This document shows, piece after piece, positions 24,906-34,265 of a stretch of DNA of 64,000 bases. The translations under genes were made by a program, and so were the position numbers. The DNA comes from Desulfitobacterium dehalogenans ATCC 51507 (GTDB taxonomy: Bacteria > Bacillota > Desulfitobacteriia > Desulfitobacteriales > Desulfitobacteriaceae): the NCBI RefSeq assembly GCF_000243155.2, contig NC_018017.1, positions 1,550,001 to 1,614,000 of the forward strand. The letters are read 5' to 3'. The notes beneath the pieces were generated by a model that was not told where the DNA came from, searched no databases, and saw only the letters and a list, made by a program, of their open reading frames with translations. Numbering within the stretch: the stretch's first letter is position 1; every line of letters starts with the position of its first letter.

Positions 24906-26189
24906 ATGAATTTTACACAAAACGAGAAGCTAAAGCAACTATCTGAAAGAAGTATTGTGATCGGAGTGGACATCGCCAGCGAGCTTCATTATGCCAGGGC
25001 ATTTGACTGGCGAGGAGTCGAGCTGGGCAAGGTCTTCAAGTTTGAAAACAACGCTGAAGGATTCAAGGATTTCCATGCATGGATTGAACGTTTAAAAAGG
25101 CAAGCACAAAAGGAATGCATAGTGGTAGGCGCAGAACCAACCGGTCATTACTGGTTTAGCCTGGCATCTTACCTAAAAGAGCAAAGTATTAAGCTGGTCC
25201 TCGTCAACCCGTTCCATGTAAAGCGTAGTAAGGAGCTTGATGACAACCACCCCAGCAAAACGGATGCTAAGGATCCCAAGACCATCGCTAAGCTGGTCAT
25301 CGAGGGCAGATACAATGAGCCCTATATCCCGGAAGGAATCTATGCAGAACTGCGAATAGCAATGGCCTGTAGGATGCGCATCCAAAAGGAATTGAACAGT
25401 ATAAAAAATCGCATTCAGCGGTGGCTGAAGATCTACTTTCCCGAGCATGAAACGGTATTTGGAAAGTTTGATGCCACGAGTAGCATGCTGGTATTGCAAG
25501 TTGCTCCGCTACCTAAGGACATTGAAAGGCTTGGAGTAGAAGGAATCAACCGAATTTGGAGAGACAACAAGTTGAGAGCAGTGGGAATGAAAAGGGCTAA
25601 GAGCCTGTATGAAGCTGCTCAGAAGAGCATTGGTTGCACCGAAGGAGAGTCTTGTTCCCGAATGGAAATTCAGCTATTACTCCAAGACTATCACACTAAA
25701 ACGGCACAATATCAGGCAGTCACTGAAACCATTGATGGGTTGTGTTGTCAAATCCCCGAAGTAGCCAAGTTACTTGAAATTAAAGGTGTTGGCCTTGTTA
25801 CTGTGGCAGGTTTTCTCTCCGAAGTTGGGGATATCAAGCGTTTTAATTCTCCAAAGCAAATTCAAAAACTTGCGGGCTTAGCCTTGCGAGAGAGTAGCTC
25901 GGGTAAGCACAAAGGACAGACCACGATCAGCAAGCGCGGCCGCGCACGACTAAGGGCGATTCTATTTCAGGCAGTAATGCCACTCGTCGCAAAAAACGCA
26001 GAGTTTGCAGAGATACACAACTACTATACGACCAGGAGTAAGAACCCTCTGAAGAAGAAACAATCGTTAATTGCCTTAAGCTGTAAACTGATTCGGGTGT
26101 TCTACGCCATATTAACAAAGGGTACAGACTATGACCCGAAGAAGCTCATTACAGACATACATCGCCCAGCTGAGTATTTAGCTGCGTAA
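24906..26189 (+). CDS. IS110-family DEDD transposase
   Basis: 427 residues. The N-terminal RuvC-like DEDD domain shows Asp in VIGVDIASELH (about residues 20-27), Glu in VVGAEPTGHYW, and Asp in SKTDAKDPKTIAKL. A coiled-coil region follows, then the C-terminal transposase_20 domain with LLEIKGVGLVTVAGFL, FNSPKQIQKLAGL and the Ser-containing SGKHKGQTTISKRG. It appears intact. Such enzymes are guided by a structured non-coding RNA from the element itself. ACGGAGGTCATCCCC precedes the ATG. Confidence 0.95.
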   Translation: MNFTQNEKLKQLSERSIVIGVDIASELHYARAFDWRGVELGKVFKFENNAEGFKDFHAWIERLKRQAQKECIVVGAEPTGHYWFSLASYLKEQSIKLVLVNPFHVKRSKELDDNHPSKTDAKDPKTIAKLVIEGRYNEPYIPEGIYAELRIAMACRMRIQKELNSIKNRIQRWLKIYFPEHETVFGKFDATSSMLVLQVAPLPKDIERLGVEGINRIWRDNKLRAVGMKRAKSLYEAAQKSIGCTEGESCSRMEIQLLLQDYHTKTAQYQAVTETIDGLCCQIPEVAKLLEIKGVGLVTVAGFLSEVGDIKRFNSPKQIQKLAGLALRESSSGKHKGQTTISKRGRARLRAILFQAVMPLVAKNAEFAEIHNYYTTRSKNPLKKKQSLIALSCKLIRVFYAILTKGTDYDPKKLITDIHRPAEYLAA

Positions 26190-26540
26190 GAGGAATAGTA
26201 GCGAAACCATAAGAAACAAACGATCTTTGGGTTAAAGCGTCACCCCAGAAGCGAATAATCTAGGTAACCTAGCAAGACAAAAGAGCTGGTAGTCAGTCGC
26301 ATAGTTCACCATTAGAGCAAAGACTCGGTTGAGGAGCATAACTGACACCCAATCATGGATAGGTGGAACGAAGGAATTTAGGGCAGGTTTTAACCTTGAC
26401 CCTGTTAGACATGGGAGGTTTACCACCGTGAGAATAATGGGTTTACAACGGCCAACATATGCCAAAAAAGCAGACGTTTGCTTTGCTATACCCAAATTCT
26501 CTGAATTAGGCATTCTATGCGAATTCTATCCGTGGTGAGC
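26190..26540 (+). ncRNA. Candidate bridge/seek RNA region of the IS110 element
   Basis: This 350-base non-coding stretch after the transposase holds clear stems: the perfect palindrome CTAGGTAACCTAG at 26260-26272, and a hairpin at 26380-26403 where AGGG and AGGTT pair with AACCT and CCCT. In IS1111-type elements the guide RNA lies downstream of the transposase gene, so this is where it is expected. No gene is seen here; a 69-codon frame at 26329 has no ribosome site. The boundaries and any target loops are not resolved. Confidence 0.5.
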
Positions 26541-26618
26541 TAGTTTGTTTGGTAAGGAATTCTATGAAAAAGCGAGATATTCAAAGAAAATCAAAAGATA
26601 TTATAGGGAGGTGGATCA

Positions 26619-27272
26619 ATGGCATCCATTTTAATCGTCGAGGATGAGGAGGCAATCAATGAGCTGGTTAAAAGAAATCTGCAGCTTGTAGGTCATCATT
26701 GTGCCTCTGTTTTCGATGGGATAACCGCTGTATCGGAAATACAGTGCCAATCCTACGATTTGATAATTTTAGATATTATGCTGCCGGGGCTGGACGGCTT
26801 TGAGGTAATAAAGCATGCGAAAAACACACCCACTATCTTTCTGACAGCCAAAGATAGCCTGCCGGACCGGCTCAAGGGCTTGTCAATGGGTGCGGATGAT
26901 TATCTGACAAAACCCTTTGAAATGCTGGAACTGCTGGCTCGCGTTGAAGCGGTTCTGCGGCGTACTCAGAAAGCTGCAAGCTGTTTTGAAGCAGGTAGAG
27001 TAAGGATCGATTTTGACAGCCGTCAGGTATTTCATGACGGACAGTTGGTGGAGTGCACCCCCAAGGAATATGAGCTCCTTGAAGTGCTTGTCAACAACCG
27101 GAATATCGCACTCTCCAGGGAAAGGCTGCTGGAACTGGTTTGGGGCTATGATTTCGAGGGAGATACCCGGACCGTGGATGTACACATCCAAAAGCTGCGT
27201 AAAAAGCTGGGCTGGGAAGAGCGGATAAAAACCGTATACAAGCTTGGGTACCGTCTGGAGGTTAGCCGGTGA
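26619..27272 (+). CDS. Response regulator, OmpR family
   Basis: 217 residues. The receiver domain has VEDEEAI, the phospho-acceptor Asp in LIILDIMLPGLDG, and the Lys in LTKPFEML. The winged helix has CTPKEYELLEVLVNNRN and DVHIQKLRKKLG. GGGAGGTGGATCA gives a strong ribosome site. It overlaps the kinase gene by 4 bases. The IS110 element ends close upstream, so the native promoter may have been displaced or replaced. Confidence 0.93.
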   Translation: MASILIVEDEEAINELVKRNLQLVGHHCASVFDGITAVSEIQCQSYDLIILDIMLPGLDGFEVIKHAKNTPTIFLTAKDSLPDRLKGLSMGADDYLTKPFEMLELLARVEAVLRRTQKAASCFEAGRVRIDFDSRQVFHDGQLVECTPKEYELLEVLVNNRNIALSRERLLELVWGYDFEGDTRTVDVHIQKLRKKLGWEERIKTVYKLGYRLEVSR

Positions 27273-28666
27273 AACAGCGAACCTTTTTAACAACCCTGGG
27301 GCTTTTCCTGATCTTTTTTAACCTTGGTATCTTCTTTGTTTCCAATACCATGTTCAGGGATACGATAAACCGGGCTGAGGAAAGGAGCTTGGGCGAACAC
27401 TACTTTATTGCCTCCGCTCTGATCAAGGATTTCCGTGCTGTGGAAAGCCGGGGGACAGATGTCAAGAGTTCCATTACTTCCTTACTTCAGCCTTACAGCT
27501 ATCTCTCTGGGGATAACAAGGCGGGGCTTGCACTTTACCGGGAGGGTCAGCTTATTTATTCCAACAAGGATGCCATGATAGTGCAGAATAATTTCCTGGA
27601 GCCTCCGGAGAACGGTAACCGGCTGGCAACGGTACGGAAAGCAAACGATAAAACCTATGTCATCGTCTCAGGAAAGCTCCCTCTTCCTTATGATTCTTAT
27701 ACCTTGGTCTACCTCTACGATACAACTGAAGGGATTACGGCGTGGAATCATTTGAAAAATATGCTGTTTCTCGGAGGATTTGTGCTCTCTGTTCTACTGG
27801 CTCTCGGCCTTCTGCTGGTACTGAACCGGATATTCCGGCCTCTGACACAAATTTCCCAGACCTCAAGAGATATCGCCAACGGGGAATATGAAACCAGGCT
27901 GACCGTTTCCGGACAGGATGAACTTTCCGAAATGGCACAGAGCTTTAATCACATGGCGGAGGAAATTCAGCGCCAAATGACAGAGCTTAAGGATGCCGCA
28001 GATAAAAAGCAGCAGTTTGTTGATAATTTCGCCCATGAACTCCGCACCCCCCTGACCGCTATCTATGGCTATGCCGAATACATGGAAAAGGCTGTTTTGT
28101 CGGAAGAGGACCGGCTGTTGGCCTTAAACTACATCATGTCGGAAAGCCGCCGCCTGCAAACCATAGCATCGCAGCTTCTTGCCGTGGCCAATCTGCAGAA
28201 TAATCCAATCGACTGGGAAGAACTAAAAGTAGCCAGCCTCTTTGAGGCGGTCAGCCAAACCCTTTACGGCAGGCTTGCCGGTAAAGACATAAAAATAGAA
28301 TTCATCATGGAAGTGGGAACGCTTTGGGGAGACGCCGCTTTGCTGGAAAGCTTATTGATCAACTTGATTGACAATGGGATCAAGGCCTGTGAAAAAGGGG
28401 GGCACATTATAGTGAGTGCTGTCATGGAAGGGGGTAGGAAAGTCATCACCGTTAAGGATAACGGCAAGGGCATGATCCCCGAAGTCCTCACCCAGATTAC
28501 GGAACCCTTCTACCGTGGAGAAAAATCACGGAACCGGAGCGACGGCGGCACCGGATTGGGGCTGGCCATCTGCAAGCAAATTGCTTTGAGTCATCATGCG
28601 GAGTTGAGCTTTACCAGTCGTCCGGGGGAAGGGACAACAGCGAAAATTACTTTTACAACTTCATAA
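27269..28666 (+). CDS. Sensor histidine kinase with extracytoplasmic domain
   Basis: 465 residues starting at GTG 27269. One helix at about 8-27, an extracytoplasmic sensor of about 140 residues, a second helix at about 165-188, HAMP, then HisKA with FAHELRTPLTAIYGYAEY (phospho-acceptor His) and HATPase_c with NLIDNGIKA, DNGKGM and GTGLGLAICKQI. It is paired with the response regulator in one operon and followed by an exported PepSY-like protein, so an envelope signal is likely. Confidence 0.93.
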   Translation: MKQRTFLTTLGLFLIFFNLGIFFVSNTMFRDTINRAEERSLGEHYFIASALIKDFRAVESRGTDVKSSITSLLQPYSYLSGDNKAGLALYREGQLIYSNKDAMIVQNNFLEPPENGNRLATVRKANDKTYVIVSGKLPLPYDSYTLVYLYDTTEGITAWNHLKNMLFLGGFVLSVLLALGLLLVLNRIFRPLTQISQTSRDIANGEYETRLTVSGQDELSEMAQSFNHMAEEIQRQMTELKDAADKKQQFVDNFAHELRTPLTAIYGYAEYMEKAVLSEEDRLLALNYIMSESRRLQTIASQLLAVANLQNNPIDWEELKVASLFEAVSQTLYGRLAGKDIKIEFIMEVGTLWGDAALLESLLINLIDNGIKACEKGGHIIVSAVMEGGRKVITVKDNGKGMIPEVLTQITEPFYRGEKSRNRSDGGTGLGLAICKQIALSHHAELSFTSRPGEGTTAKITFTTS

Positions 28667-28747
28667 CAACTCGATAACGATTCGATAATGCAGGTTTCCT
28701 ATACTGCTTACTGTGATCACAAATTAATCAATAAAGGAGAGATGTAG

Positions 28748-29632
28748 ATGAAAACGAGCAGTTCAGAAGGGAAACGTTTGAAAAAGACGGTTTTGGCAGC
28801 CGCATTGCTTATCGGAGCAACCACGATGGTATTCCAGGGGATAACCCAAATCGCTGTAGCGGCAGAATATAACAAAACAAATGCCATTCCCACCAATTAT
28901 GCAGGCTCCATGGAACAGTCATCCACTACTGCGGAGAACAGCTTGCCGGAAGGCTACCAGAAAGCGAATTATAGGGTGGGGGCAATTGACCTTGAGTATT
29001 ATAAGAAGCAAACTCCAACCTCTAAGGATATAGCAAAGGAAGCGGCGGCAGAGATCGGAGCACAGGCTCTTTGGAGTGTATACGGGGTGAGCCTGGAGGG
29101 ACAGGTAGTGGAAATGGGGTATCAGCAGGCTAACGAGAACCTTCCCCGCTCGAGCTGGTATGCCGATGTACTGATCGACGGCGAGCGAAGCTATTCCTTC
29201 ACTGTCGATTCTGTGACAGGTGAATTATTTTCTGTAGTAAGAGAGAGAACCTTAAAAGAAAAGGTCTCAGTAGCTTATGATGCAACCCTCGCCCAAAATC
29301 CCCAGGAATATATAGAGTTGGCAAAGAAAACTGCAGAGACCCTCAATGTGGTGCATGGCGCAGTGGCAGCGGTGGAATACAATGGTCAGGGCTACGGAAA
29401 CAACGATCCAAGCATCCAATTCGATATTAAGGGTGAAAACGGTGAGGCCGCGTTGATGTCTTTCTCCAGATATGATAAAACCTTATGCGGCATCAGCTAC
29501 AATGCGGAGTATAAGTATACATTGGAGTACATTAAAAGAATTGAACAGGAGCTACAGCGCGAGCTGTCTAACCGCAGCCATCCGATAACCGGAGAGGGTG
29601 AAGCCATTTTAAAACCTCTGACCCATCCATAA
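28748..29632 (+). CDS. Exported PepSY-like protein
   Basis: 294 residues. The signal peptide is clear: basic start, hydrophobic stretch KTVLAAALLIGATTMVF, and likely cleavage after AVAAE-type VAA near residue 39. Within the mature part, SYSFTVDSVTGELFSVVRER is a PepSY-like strand-turn (VDxxTGE). The rest has no family I can name. AAGGAGAGATGTAG precedes the ATG. It follows the kinase gene by 81 bases with no terminator seen, so it is probably a target or sensory partner of the two-component system. Confidence 0.78.
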   Translation: MKTSSSEGKRLKKTVLAAALLIGATTMVFQGITQIAVAAEYNKTNAIPTNYAGSMEQSSTTAENSLPEGYQKANYRVGAIDLEYYKKQTPTSKDIAKEAAAEIGAQALWSVYGVSLEGQVVEMGYQQANENLPRSSWYADVLIDGERSYSFTVDSVTGELFSVVRERTLKEKVSVAYDATLAQNPQEYIELAKKTAETLNVVHGAVAAVEYNGQGYGNNDPSIQFDIKGENGEAALMSFSRYDKTLCGISYNAEYKYTLEYIKRIEQELQRELSNRSHPITGEGEAILKPLTHP

Positions 29633-29644
29633 GTCACAACGCAT

Positions 29645-29690
29645 AAAAAAGAGCGGGTGTATTTTCTGACGAAGATACCCCGCTTTTGAT
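29645..29690 (+). terminator. Rho-independent terminator
   Basis: AAAAAGAGCGGGTGTAT pairs with GATACCCCGCTTTT across an 11-base loop, with one G-T pair. A tracts on one side and T tracts on the other make it bidirectional. It ends the kinase/PepSY operon. Confidence 0.8.
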
Positions 29691-29747
29691 ATGGTAAGAA
29701 CTCAAAATAAATTTGCAAGTATATTGTATAACAATTCTTAATTAGGA

Positions 29748-29882
29748 TTGAATTATATAATTTGCAGACGTATAATAGGGGAGCAAGTTTGGAGGGGTTC
29801 CCCATTTCTGCAGTGCTGCTGATGGGGGAGAACTTCCGAAGGCTGGAAAGGGAAGAGCCCGTGGAAAGGAGTGGATTGAGGA
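29748..29882 (+). promoter_or_regulatory. Chemoreceptor promoter with 100-base purine-rich leader
   Basis: TTGAAT (29748-29753) and TATAAT (29771-29776) are 17 bases apart, so transcription should start near 29783, leaving about 100 bases before the gene. The leader is G-rich with small hairpins (GGGG-TT-CCCC, GCAG-T-GCTGC). I compared it by eye with c-di-GMP-I and -II riboswitch cores and saw no match. Confidence 0.6.
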
Positions 29883-31574
29883 ATGAAGATTAGAACAAAA
29901 TTAGGGATAATGATGTTGGGAATTGTCGTGGCTACAGTTTTATCGATGGTCTTTACCCTAGGCGGCTTAAATGCCATTAAAGAGACAACGCAGGAACATG
30001 AGGACAAAAATGTTCCTCTACTGCTGACTTCTTTGGCCCTGCAAAAAGATATCATCCAGATTCAGCAGTGGCTAACGGATATTTCCGCGACTCGGGGGAT
30101 GCCCGGTTTTGATGATGGCTTTGATGAGGCGGCTGTACATTATGCAAGTGCAAAGGAAGAAATTCAGCAGTTGCAGGAGCTGGGGCTTGAAGCTGAAACA
30201 GCAAAGCTTCTGACTCAGGATCTGGATGGATTTTATCAGATGGGAGTGACCATGGCTCAGACCTATATCCAGGATGGGACTGAAGCAGGTAATCTCTATA
30301 TGGAAAAATTTGATCCCTATGCCGCACAGATGGAAGACAGCATTGATAAGTTAATTGATGGTGTCCGGCAGAATTATAATGAGGGCAATCAAACGATCGC
30401 CACCAGAATTAGTACTATGTTTATTGAGACGACGCTCTTATTCGGCATGATCATTTTAATCAGTATCGCCACGATCTTCGTCATTCAAAAGATAGTGGTT
30501 AAGCCTCTGAATAGTATGATTACAATTCTGAAGGACATTGCCCAAGGAAATGGGGATTTGACCAAACGGGTCAATCTTCATTCTAAAGATGAGCTGGGGA
30601 CGATGGGATTATACTTTGATACCTTTACTGACACCGTACGCAATATTATCGCTTCGGTAAAAGAGTTGGCATCAGAAGTTACCTCTGCTTCCGAAGAGCT
30701 GACGGCATCTTCCATGCAGTCTGCCACGGCTGCGGAAGAAATAGCACAGACGATTAACGAAATTGCGCGGGGAGCTTCTTCACAGGCCGCGGTAACAACA
30801 GAGGGTTCTGCCCATATGGTGAGTTTTAGCAAGTTATTTAAAGAAAATGAGGAGGGGCTTGAAGCAGTTGCTGCTTCTTCTCAAGAAGTGAATGAACTTG
30901 TCGGTCAAGGGTTAGTGATCATTAATGATCTGGCCGATAGGACCAAGGACAGCAGCGCTGCTACCCAAAGTGCTTCGGAGCGTATCCTGAAGACGAGCGA
31001 GAGCTCGGATAAAATAAGCGAAGCCAGCAGCCTGATCACCGCCATCGCCGGTCAAACCAATTTGCTGGCCTTAAATGCGGCGATAGAGGCTGCCCGAGCC
31101 GGGGAGCATGGCCGAGGTTTTAGTGTTGTAGCCGAAGAGATAAGAAAACTAGCGGAACAGTCCGCCTCCTCCACCATGATTATTGACGAGATGGTGAGGA
31201 ACCTGCAGCAAAACGCCGACGGTGCCGTAAAGACCATGGGTCAGGTGGAGTTGATTCTGCAGGAACAGACCGAGAAGGTCGGCCTGATTGAAAGCAAATA
31301 TCAGGAGATTGCCCTAGCCATAAAGCACTCTTCGGAATCTGTTCGTCACATCAGTGAGGAAGGAAAACAGATGGAGAGCAAGAAAAATGAAGTGTTGGAT
31401 ATGATTCAGACCCTGGCGGCTGTGGCAGAGGAAAATGCAGCCGGAGCGGAGCAGGCGTCGGCTTCGATCCAGGAGCAAACGGCTTCCATCGAGGAAATTG
31501 CTAAGGCCAGTTCGACTTTGTCAGAGCAGTTCAATGAGCTGCAGGGACTTATCGGCAGGTTTAAAGTTGATTAG
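29883..31574 (+). CDS. Methyl-accepting chemotaxis protein
   Basis: 563 residues. An N-terminal helix (about 8-28) and a second at about 182-203 frame a four-helix-type ligand domain of about 150 residues. HAMP follows ([22 protein letters not shown]), then a long coiled-coil signalling domain. The hairpin tip is [19 protein letters not shown] with [20 protein letters not shown], the highly conserved CheA/CheW contact. Methylation-region Glu/Gln residues flank it. The ligand is unknown. Single gene. Confidence 0.95.
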   Translation: MKIRTKLGIMMLGIVVATVLSMVFTLGGLNAIKETTQEHEDKNVPLLLTSLALQKDIIQIQQWLTDISATRGMPGFDDGFDEAAVHYASAKEEIQQLQELGLEAETAKLLTQDLDGFYQMGVTMAQTYIQDGTEAGNLYMEKFDPYAAQMEDSIDKLIDGVRQNYNEGNQTIATRISTMFIETTLLFGMIILISIATIFVIQKIVVKPLNSMITILKDIAQGNGDLTKRVNLHSKDELGTMGLYFDTFTDTVRNIIASVKELASEVTSASEELTASSMQSATAAEEIAQTINEIARGASSQAAVTTEGSAHMVSFSKLFKENEEGLEAVAASSQEVNELVGQGLVIINDLADRTKDSSAATQSASERILKTSESSDKISEASSLITAIAGQTNLLALNAAIEAARAGEHGRGFSVVAEEIRKLAEQSASSTMIIDEMVRNLQQNADGAVKTMGQVELILQEQTEKVGLIESKYQEIALAIKHSSESVRHISEEGKQMESKKNEVLDMIQTLAAVAEENAAGAEQASASIQEQTASIEEIAKASSTLSEQFNELQGLIGRFKVD

Positions 31575-31644
31575 TCCTGACCGGGAAAAGAATATCGAAA
31601 TGATCATTGCATCTGCCGGATTTGCCGGTAGATGTTTTCTTTAT

Positions 31645-31683
31645 ACAAAAAATCTCCTGTGAGCATTGGCTTGCAGGAGATTT
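31645..31683 (-). terminator. Rho-independent terminator of the ATPase gene
   Basis: AATCTCCTG (31651-31659) pairs with CAGGAGATT (31674-31682). On the minus strand the stem is followed by seven T residues (the A run at 31646-31652 on the plus strand), so it ends the HTH-ATPase operon. Confidence 0.8.
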
Positions 31684-31703
31684 CGCTTAGTGCGCCATTA
31701 GGA

Positions 31704-32561
31704 TTAAAATTCGTTTTGATGTCCTTTGAAAAAATCATAGTAGATGCGGACATTTTCCAACTCTGTCCATCGTTTTACAGTCACGGGATTTTCATCAAGA
31801 TCATAGATTTTGGCTTCCCTCAGGGCAAGGAGAAAGGGGGAATGGGTAGCGATAATAAACTGGCATTGCCAAAACCGTGCCGAGTCTTCAATAAACTTCA
31901 TTAATTCCAGCTGACGTTTTGGGGAAAGGCTGTTTTCAGGCTCATCCAGTAGATAAAGGCCCTTTTCCTCTATTTTTTCTGTGAAATAGCGGAAGGCATT
32001 TTCCCCGTTGGAATATTCACGGGCATTATCCATCAATTCACTTCTGACAAAACGGGACTGAGTCTTAAACCGGGCATTGTTTACTCTTTTCAACTGCTCG
32101 TAGTCTGCCAGGGATTTTAATTGAAACTGGGAATATTTCGCTTCCAGATAGTCGCCAAAAAGCTCTTCCCGTTTCCGGTCAATTCCTTCATTTAAGTTGC
32201 GTATATTGAGCATATAGTCAAAGACATCATCGCTGGTAATAATCCGGCTGTTTGCCGGGAGGGCAGTTTTAAGCTCCATCCCACACATAGTGACATAGTC
32301 GGGGAAGAAATTGGATTTGTTATAGATGGAATCCCGGGGAATTCCCGCTTTTTCGGCAATCACATTTAAGAGGGTTGATTTTCCTGAGCCGTTTCCTCCA
32401 TATAAAATGGTGATGGGATCGAAATCAAGTCTTTCCAGCCCCCGTCCCGGAAGGACCTGAAAAGGATAATAGGAGTCGTAACAGGTTCGTTTGACATTGT
32501 CCAGGAAGAAGCCAAACTCCCTGTCCCCGTCGGGAAAGGTAAACTGATCTAAATACATCAT
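31704..32561 (-). CDS. Stand-alone AAA/ABC-type ATPase
   Basis: 285 residues. Walker A is ILYGGNGSGKSTLLN (about residues 52-66); Walker B is LYLLDEPENSLSP, followed by the ATHSPFLLA switch region; together these mark the AAA_15/AAA_21 group of SMC-like ATPases. There is no membrane segment and no nuclease or TOPRIM domain. GAGGTGAAACA precedes the ATG. It lies 20 bases after the HTH gene on the same strand, so they are one unit. Function unknown; such ATPases occur alone or in defence and toxin-antitoxin settings, but nothing here proves that. Confidence 0.85.
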   Translation of the reverse strand: MMYLDQFTFPDGDREFGFFLDNVKRTCYDSYYPFQVLPGRGLERLDFDPITILYGGNGSGKSTLLNVIAEKAGIPRDSIYNKSNFFPDYVTMCGMELKTALPANSRIITSDDVFDYMLNIRNLNEGIDRKREELFGDYLEAKYSQFQLKSLADYEQLKRVNNARFKTQSRFVRSELMDNAREYSNGENAFRYFTEKIEEKGLYLLDEPENSLSPKRQLELMKFIEDSARFWQCQFIIATHSPFLLALREAKIYDLDENPVTVKRWTELENVRIYYDFFKGHQNEF

Positions 32562-32581
32562 TGTTTCACCTCATGAGTGTA

Positions 32582-33994
32582 TCACAGGTTATGTAGTTTG
32601 GTCTTTAATAACTCGTCAAGATAAGATTGCCATAATTCAGGGCTGAAATCCATGATGGACAAAGTACTCCCAGCCACTTCGCGGTCCAGGAGGTTATTGA
32701 TCACATCCGTTTCAAAACAATAAATTTTCTCGGACTCATAGTCATGATCAATCCAGTAAATCAGGCTTAATCCTTGTGAACAGAGCACGGCGACTTTAGG
32801 CTGTTCGCTGTTCACAATCTTGATTTTATCACGACTTTCCTCGTTTATATAGGAATCAAAGCGCTGGAGATAGGAAACACGTTGTTCAGGTGCAATATCC
32901 ACGGCGCCCATGAGGGGGACGATGGCTTTACCTGTAGCGAAAATACTCATCATGGCATCCAGTGTGACGAAAAAAGTAGTTTCTTTGACAAGGATATTCT
33001 TAAAAAGCTTCAAGATCTTCTCTTTGACGAGTTCATGGCCTTCCATAGTTTCCAAATCCCGCTTTTCAACTAAATAGCCGATGGATATAAAATTATAGAC
33101 AGCATCGATGGGGGTATTGATCAGCCGGTCAGAGAGGGGCGAATTGGCCTCTAAGGCGGCAATGGCTTCTTTTCTGCTGTAACTGATTTTTTTAACGTCC
33201 TTCTTCATCAGGGAATTAAAAAAAGAAGCTAAATAACCTTTATGAGTGATCACTACCATAAGAGGTGTTCCATCAATCTGAATACTGAACAGCAGGAGAA
33301 ATTGTCCCTTCATTAATAAAAAGGAGGAATCAATTTCTTTGTTGATTTGCCATAAATTCAAATCAACATACTGCTGGGCTGCGACAAGAGGAAAAAGAAC
33401 ATTACTGTAGGAAGCGTCGTAGGTGGTCTCAAGAGATGACATATTAAACAAGTGATTGAAGGAGATGTTCTTGCGTTTTTTAGAGGTTACTATTTTGATG
33501 CGCTGGAAGATATCGGAGTAATAGCGGTTGAACAGAGGCAGGGTGCTGTAAAACTCTAAAGGATCGGCGCCCTTATCGACGATGGCATCTGAAACAATCA
33601 CACAAAACATATTCAGAATCGTTTTCTTGCCCAGGAAACCGAATTCTCTTTCCGGGTAATCCAGATTGATGTTGTTCTCTGTGGATAAAACTTTATCCAA
33701 TTCGTATTCGATGGCATAGGCCAAAAACATCTCCAGTTCATAGTGCGAGCTGAAATCATAGATCACCGGAAAGATCGTTTCGAATTTGAGATAACACCCC
33801 CGACCATAGATGGCTTCAGCAAAATAATTAGCAGCTTGCCTGCAGAAGATCCTTTTTTCCCTGAACAAAGGCAGTCTTTTCCCGGTCAGGATTTTGCTTA
33901 ATCCACTGGGCGTCATATTCATGCTTATCGCAAAATCAGTTTTAGAGGTTTGTGCTATATCGATAAGCTCTTCCAATAGTATACCGATTCCCAT
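32582..33994 (-). CDS. HTH protein of unknown family (470 residues)
   Basis: The first 45 residues form an XRE-like helix-turn-helix (TSKTDFAISMNMTPSGLSKI, then LTGKRLP). The remaining 425 residues are helical and mixed with no motif I can name; there is no kinase, TPR or protease signature and no membrane helix. The ribosome site (GGGGAACGTG) is modest. It forms an operon with the ATPase and is divergent from the adhesin gene, 271 bases away. It may regulate either one. Family is unrecognised. Confidence 0.75.
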   Translation of the reverse strand: MGIGILLEELIDIAQTSKTDFAISMNMTPSGLSKILTGKRLPLFREKRIFCRQAANYFAEAIYGRGCYLKFETIFPVIYDFSSHYELEMFLAYAIEYELDKVLSTENNINLDYPEREFGFLGKKTILNMFCVIVSDAIVDKGADPLEFYSTLPLFNRYYSDIFQRIKIVTSKKRKNISFNHLFNMSSLETTYDASYSNVLFPLVAAQQYVDLNLWQINKEIDSSFLLMKGQFLLLFSIQIDGTPLMVVITHKGYLASFFNSLMKKDVKKISYSRKEAIAALEANSPLSDRLINTPIDAVYNFISIGYLVEKRDLETMEGHELVKEKILKLFKNILVKETTFFVTLDAMMSIFATGKAIVPLMGAVDIAPEQRVSYLQRFDSYINEESRDKIKIVNSEQPKVAVLCSQGLSLIYWIDHDYESEKIYCFETDVINNLLDREVAGSTLSIMDFSPELWQSYLDELLKTKLHNL

Positions 33995-34010
33995 ATCACG
34001 TTCCCCATTC

Positions 34011-34041
34011 TTATGTATGATACCCTTCTAATTATACATAA
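34011..34041. promoter_or_regulatory. 8-bp inverted repeat in the HTH gene promoter region
   Basis: TTATGTAT (34011-34018) and ATACATAA (34034-34041) are exact inverted copies separated by 15 bases, 17 bases before the HTH gene start. A TATAAT for the minus strand lies inside (TATAAT in the right arm region). It is a candidate autoregulatory operator. Confidence 0.5.
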
Positions 34042-34265
34042 TTTTGGCCTGGTCACTGTTCCAAATAGGAAATTAATTTTATAATTTTTTCTTTTTTTGT
34101 CCATTTAGAAAGATGTTTGGGCTTAGACTTTTCAAGCGTTGCTTTTAAGTAAGAATTTATACTATGAGAGAAGGTGTCTTGTTTAAGACTATATAATGGT
34201 GCGCTTATATAGTTTTCTGCGTGACATCCGCAAACGATATTTCGAGGAATGGAGGATGCATCAGA

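Larger units (their letters stand above)
24800..26545 (+). mobile_element. IS110-family insertion sequence (ends approximate)
   Basis: The element contains one DEDD transposase gene, about 100 bases of left flank and about 350 bases of structured non-coding right flank. IS110 elements lack obvious terminal repeats and often make no target duplication, so I cannot fix the ends. A short left and a long right non-coding end is the layout of the IS1111 subgroup. It has inserted between the hydrolase gene and the two-component operon, close to the response regulator start. Confidence 0.7.

Noticed and set aside
29783-29882. c-di-GMP riboswitch before the chemoreceptor
   Set aside because: No match to the class I or class II core when compared by eye.
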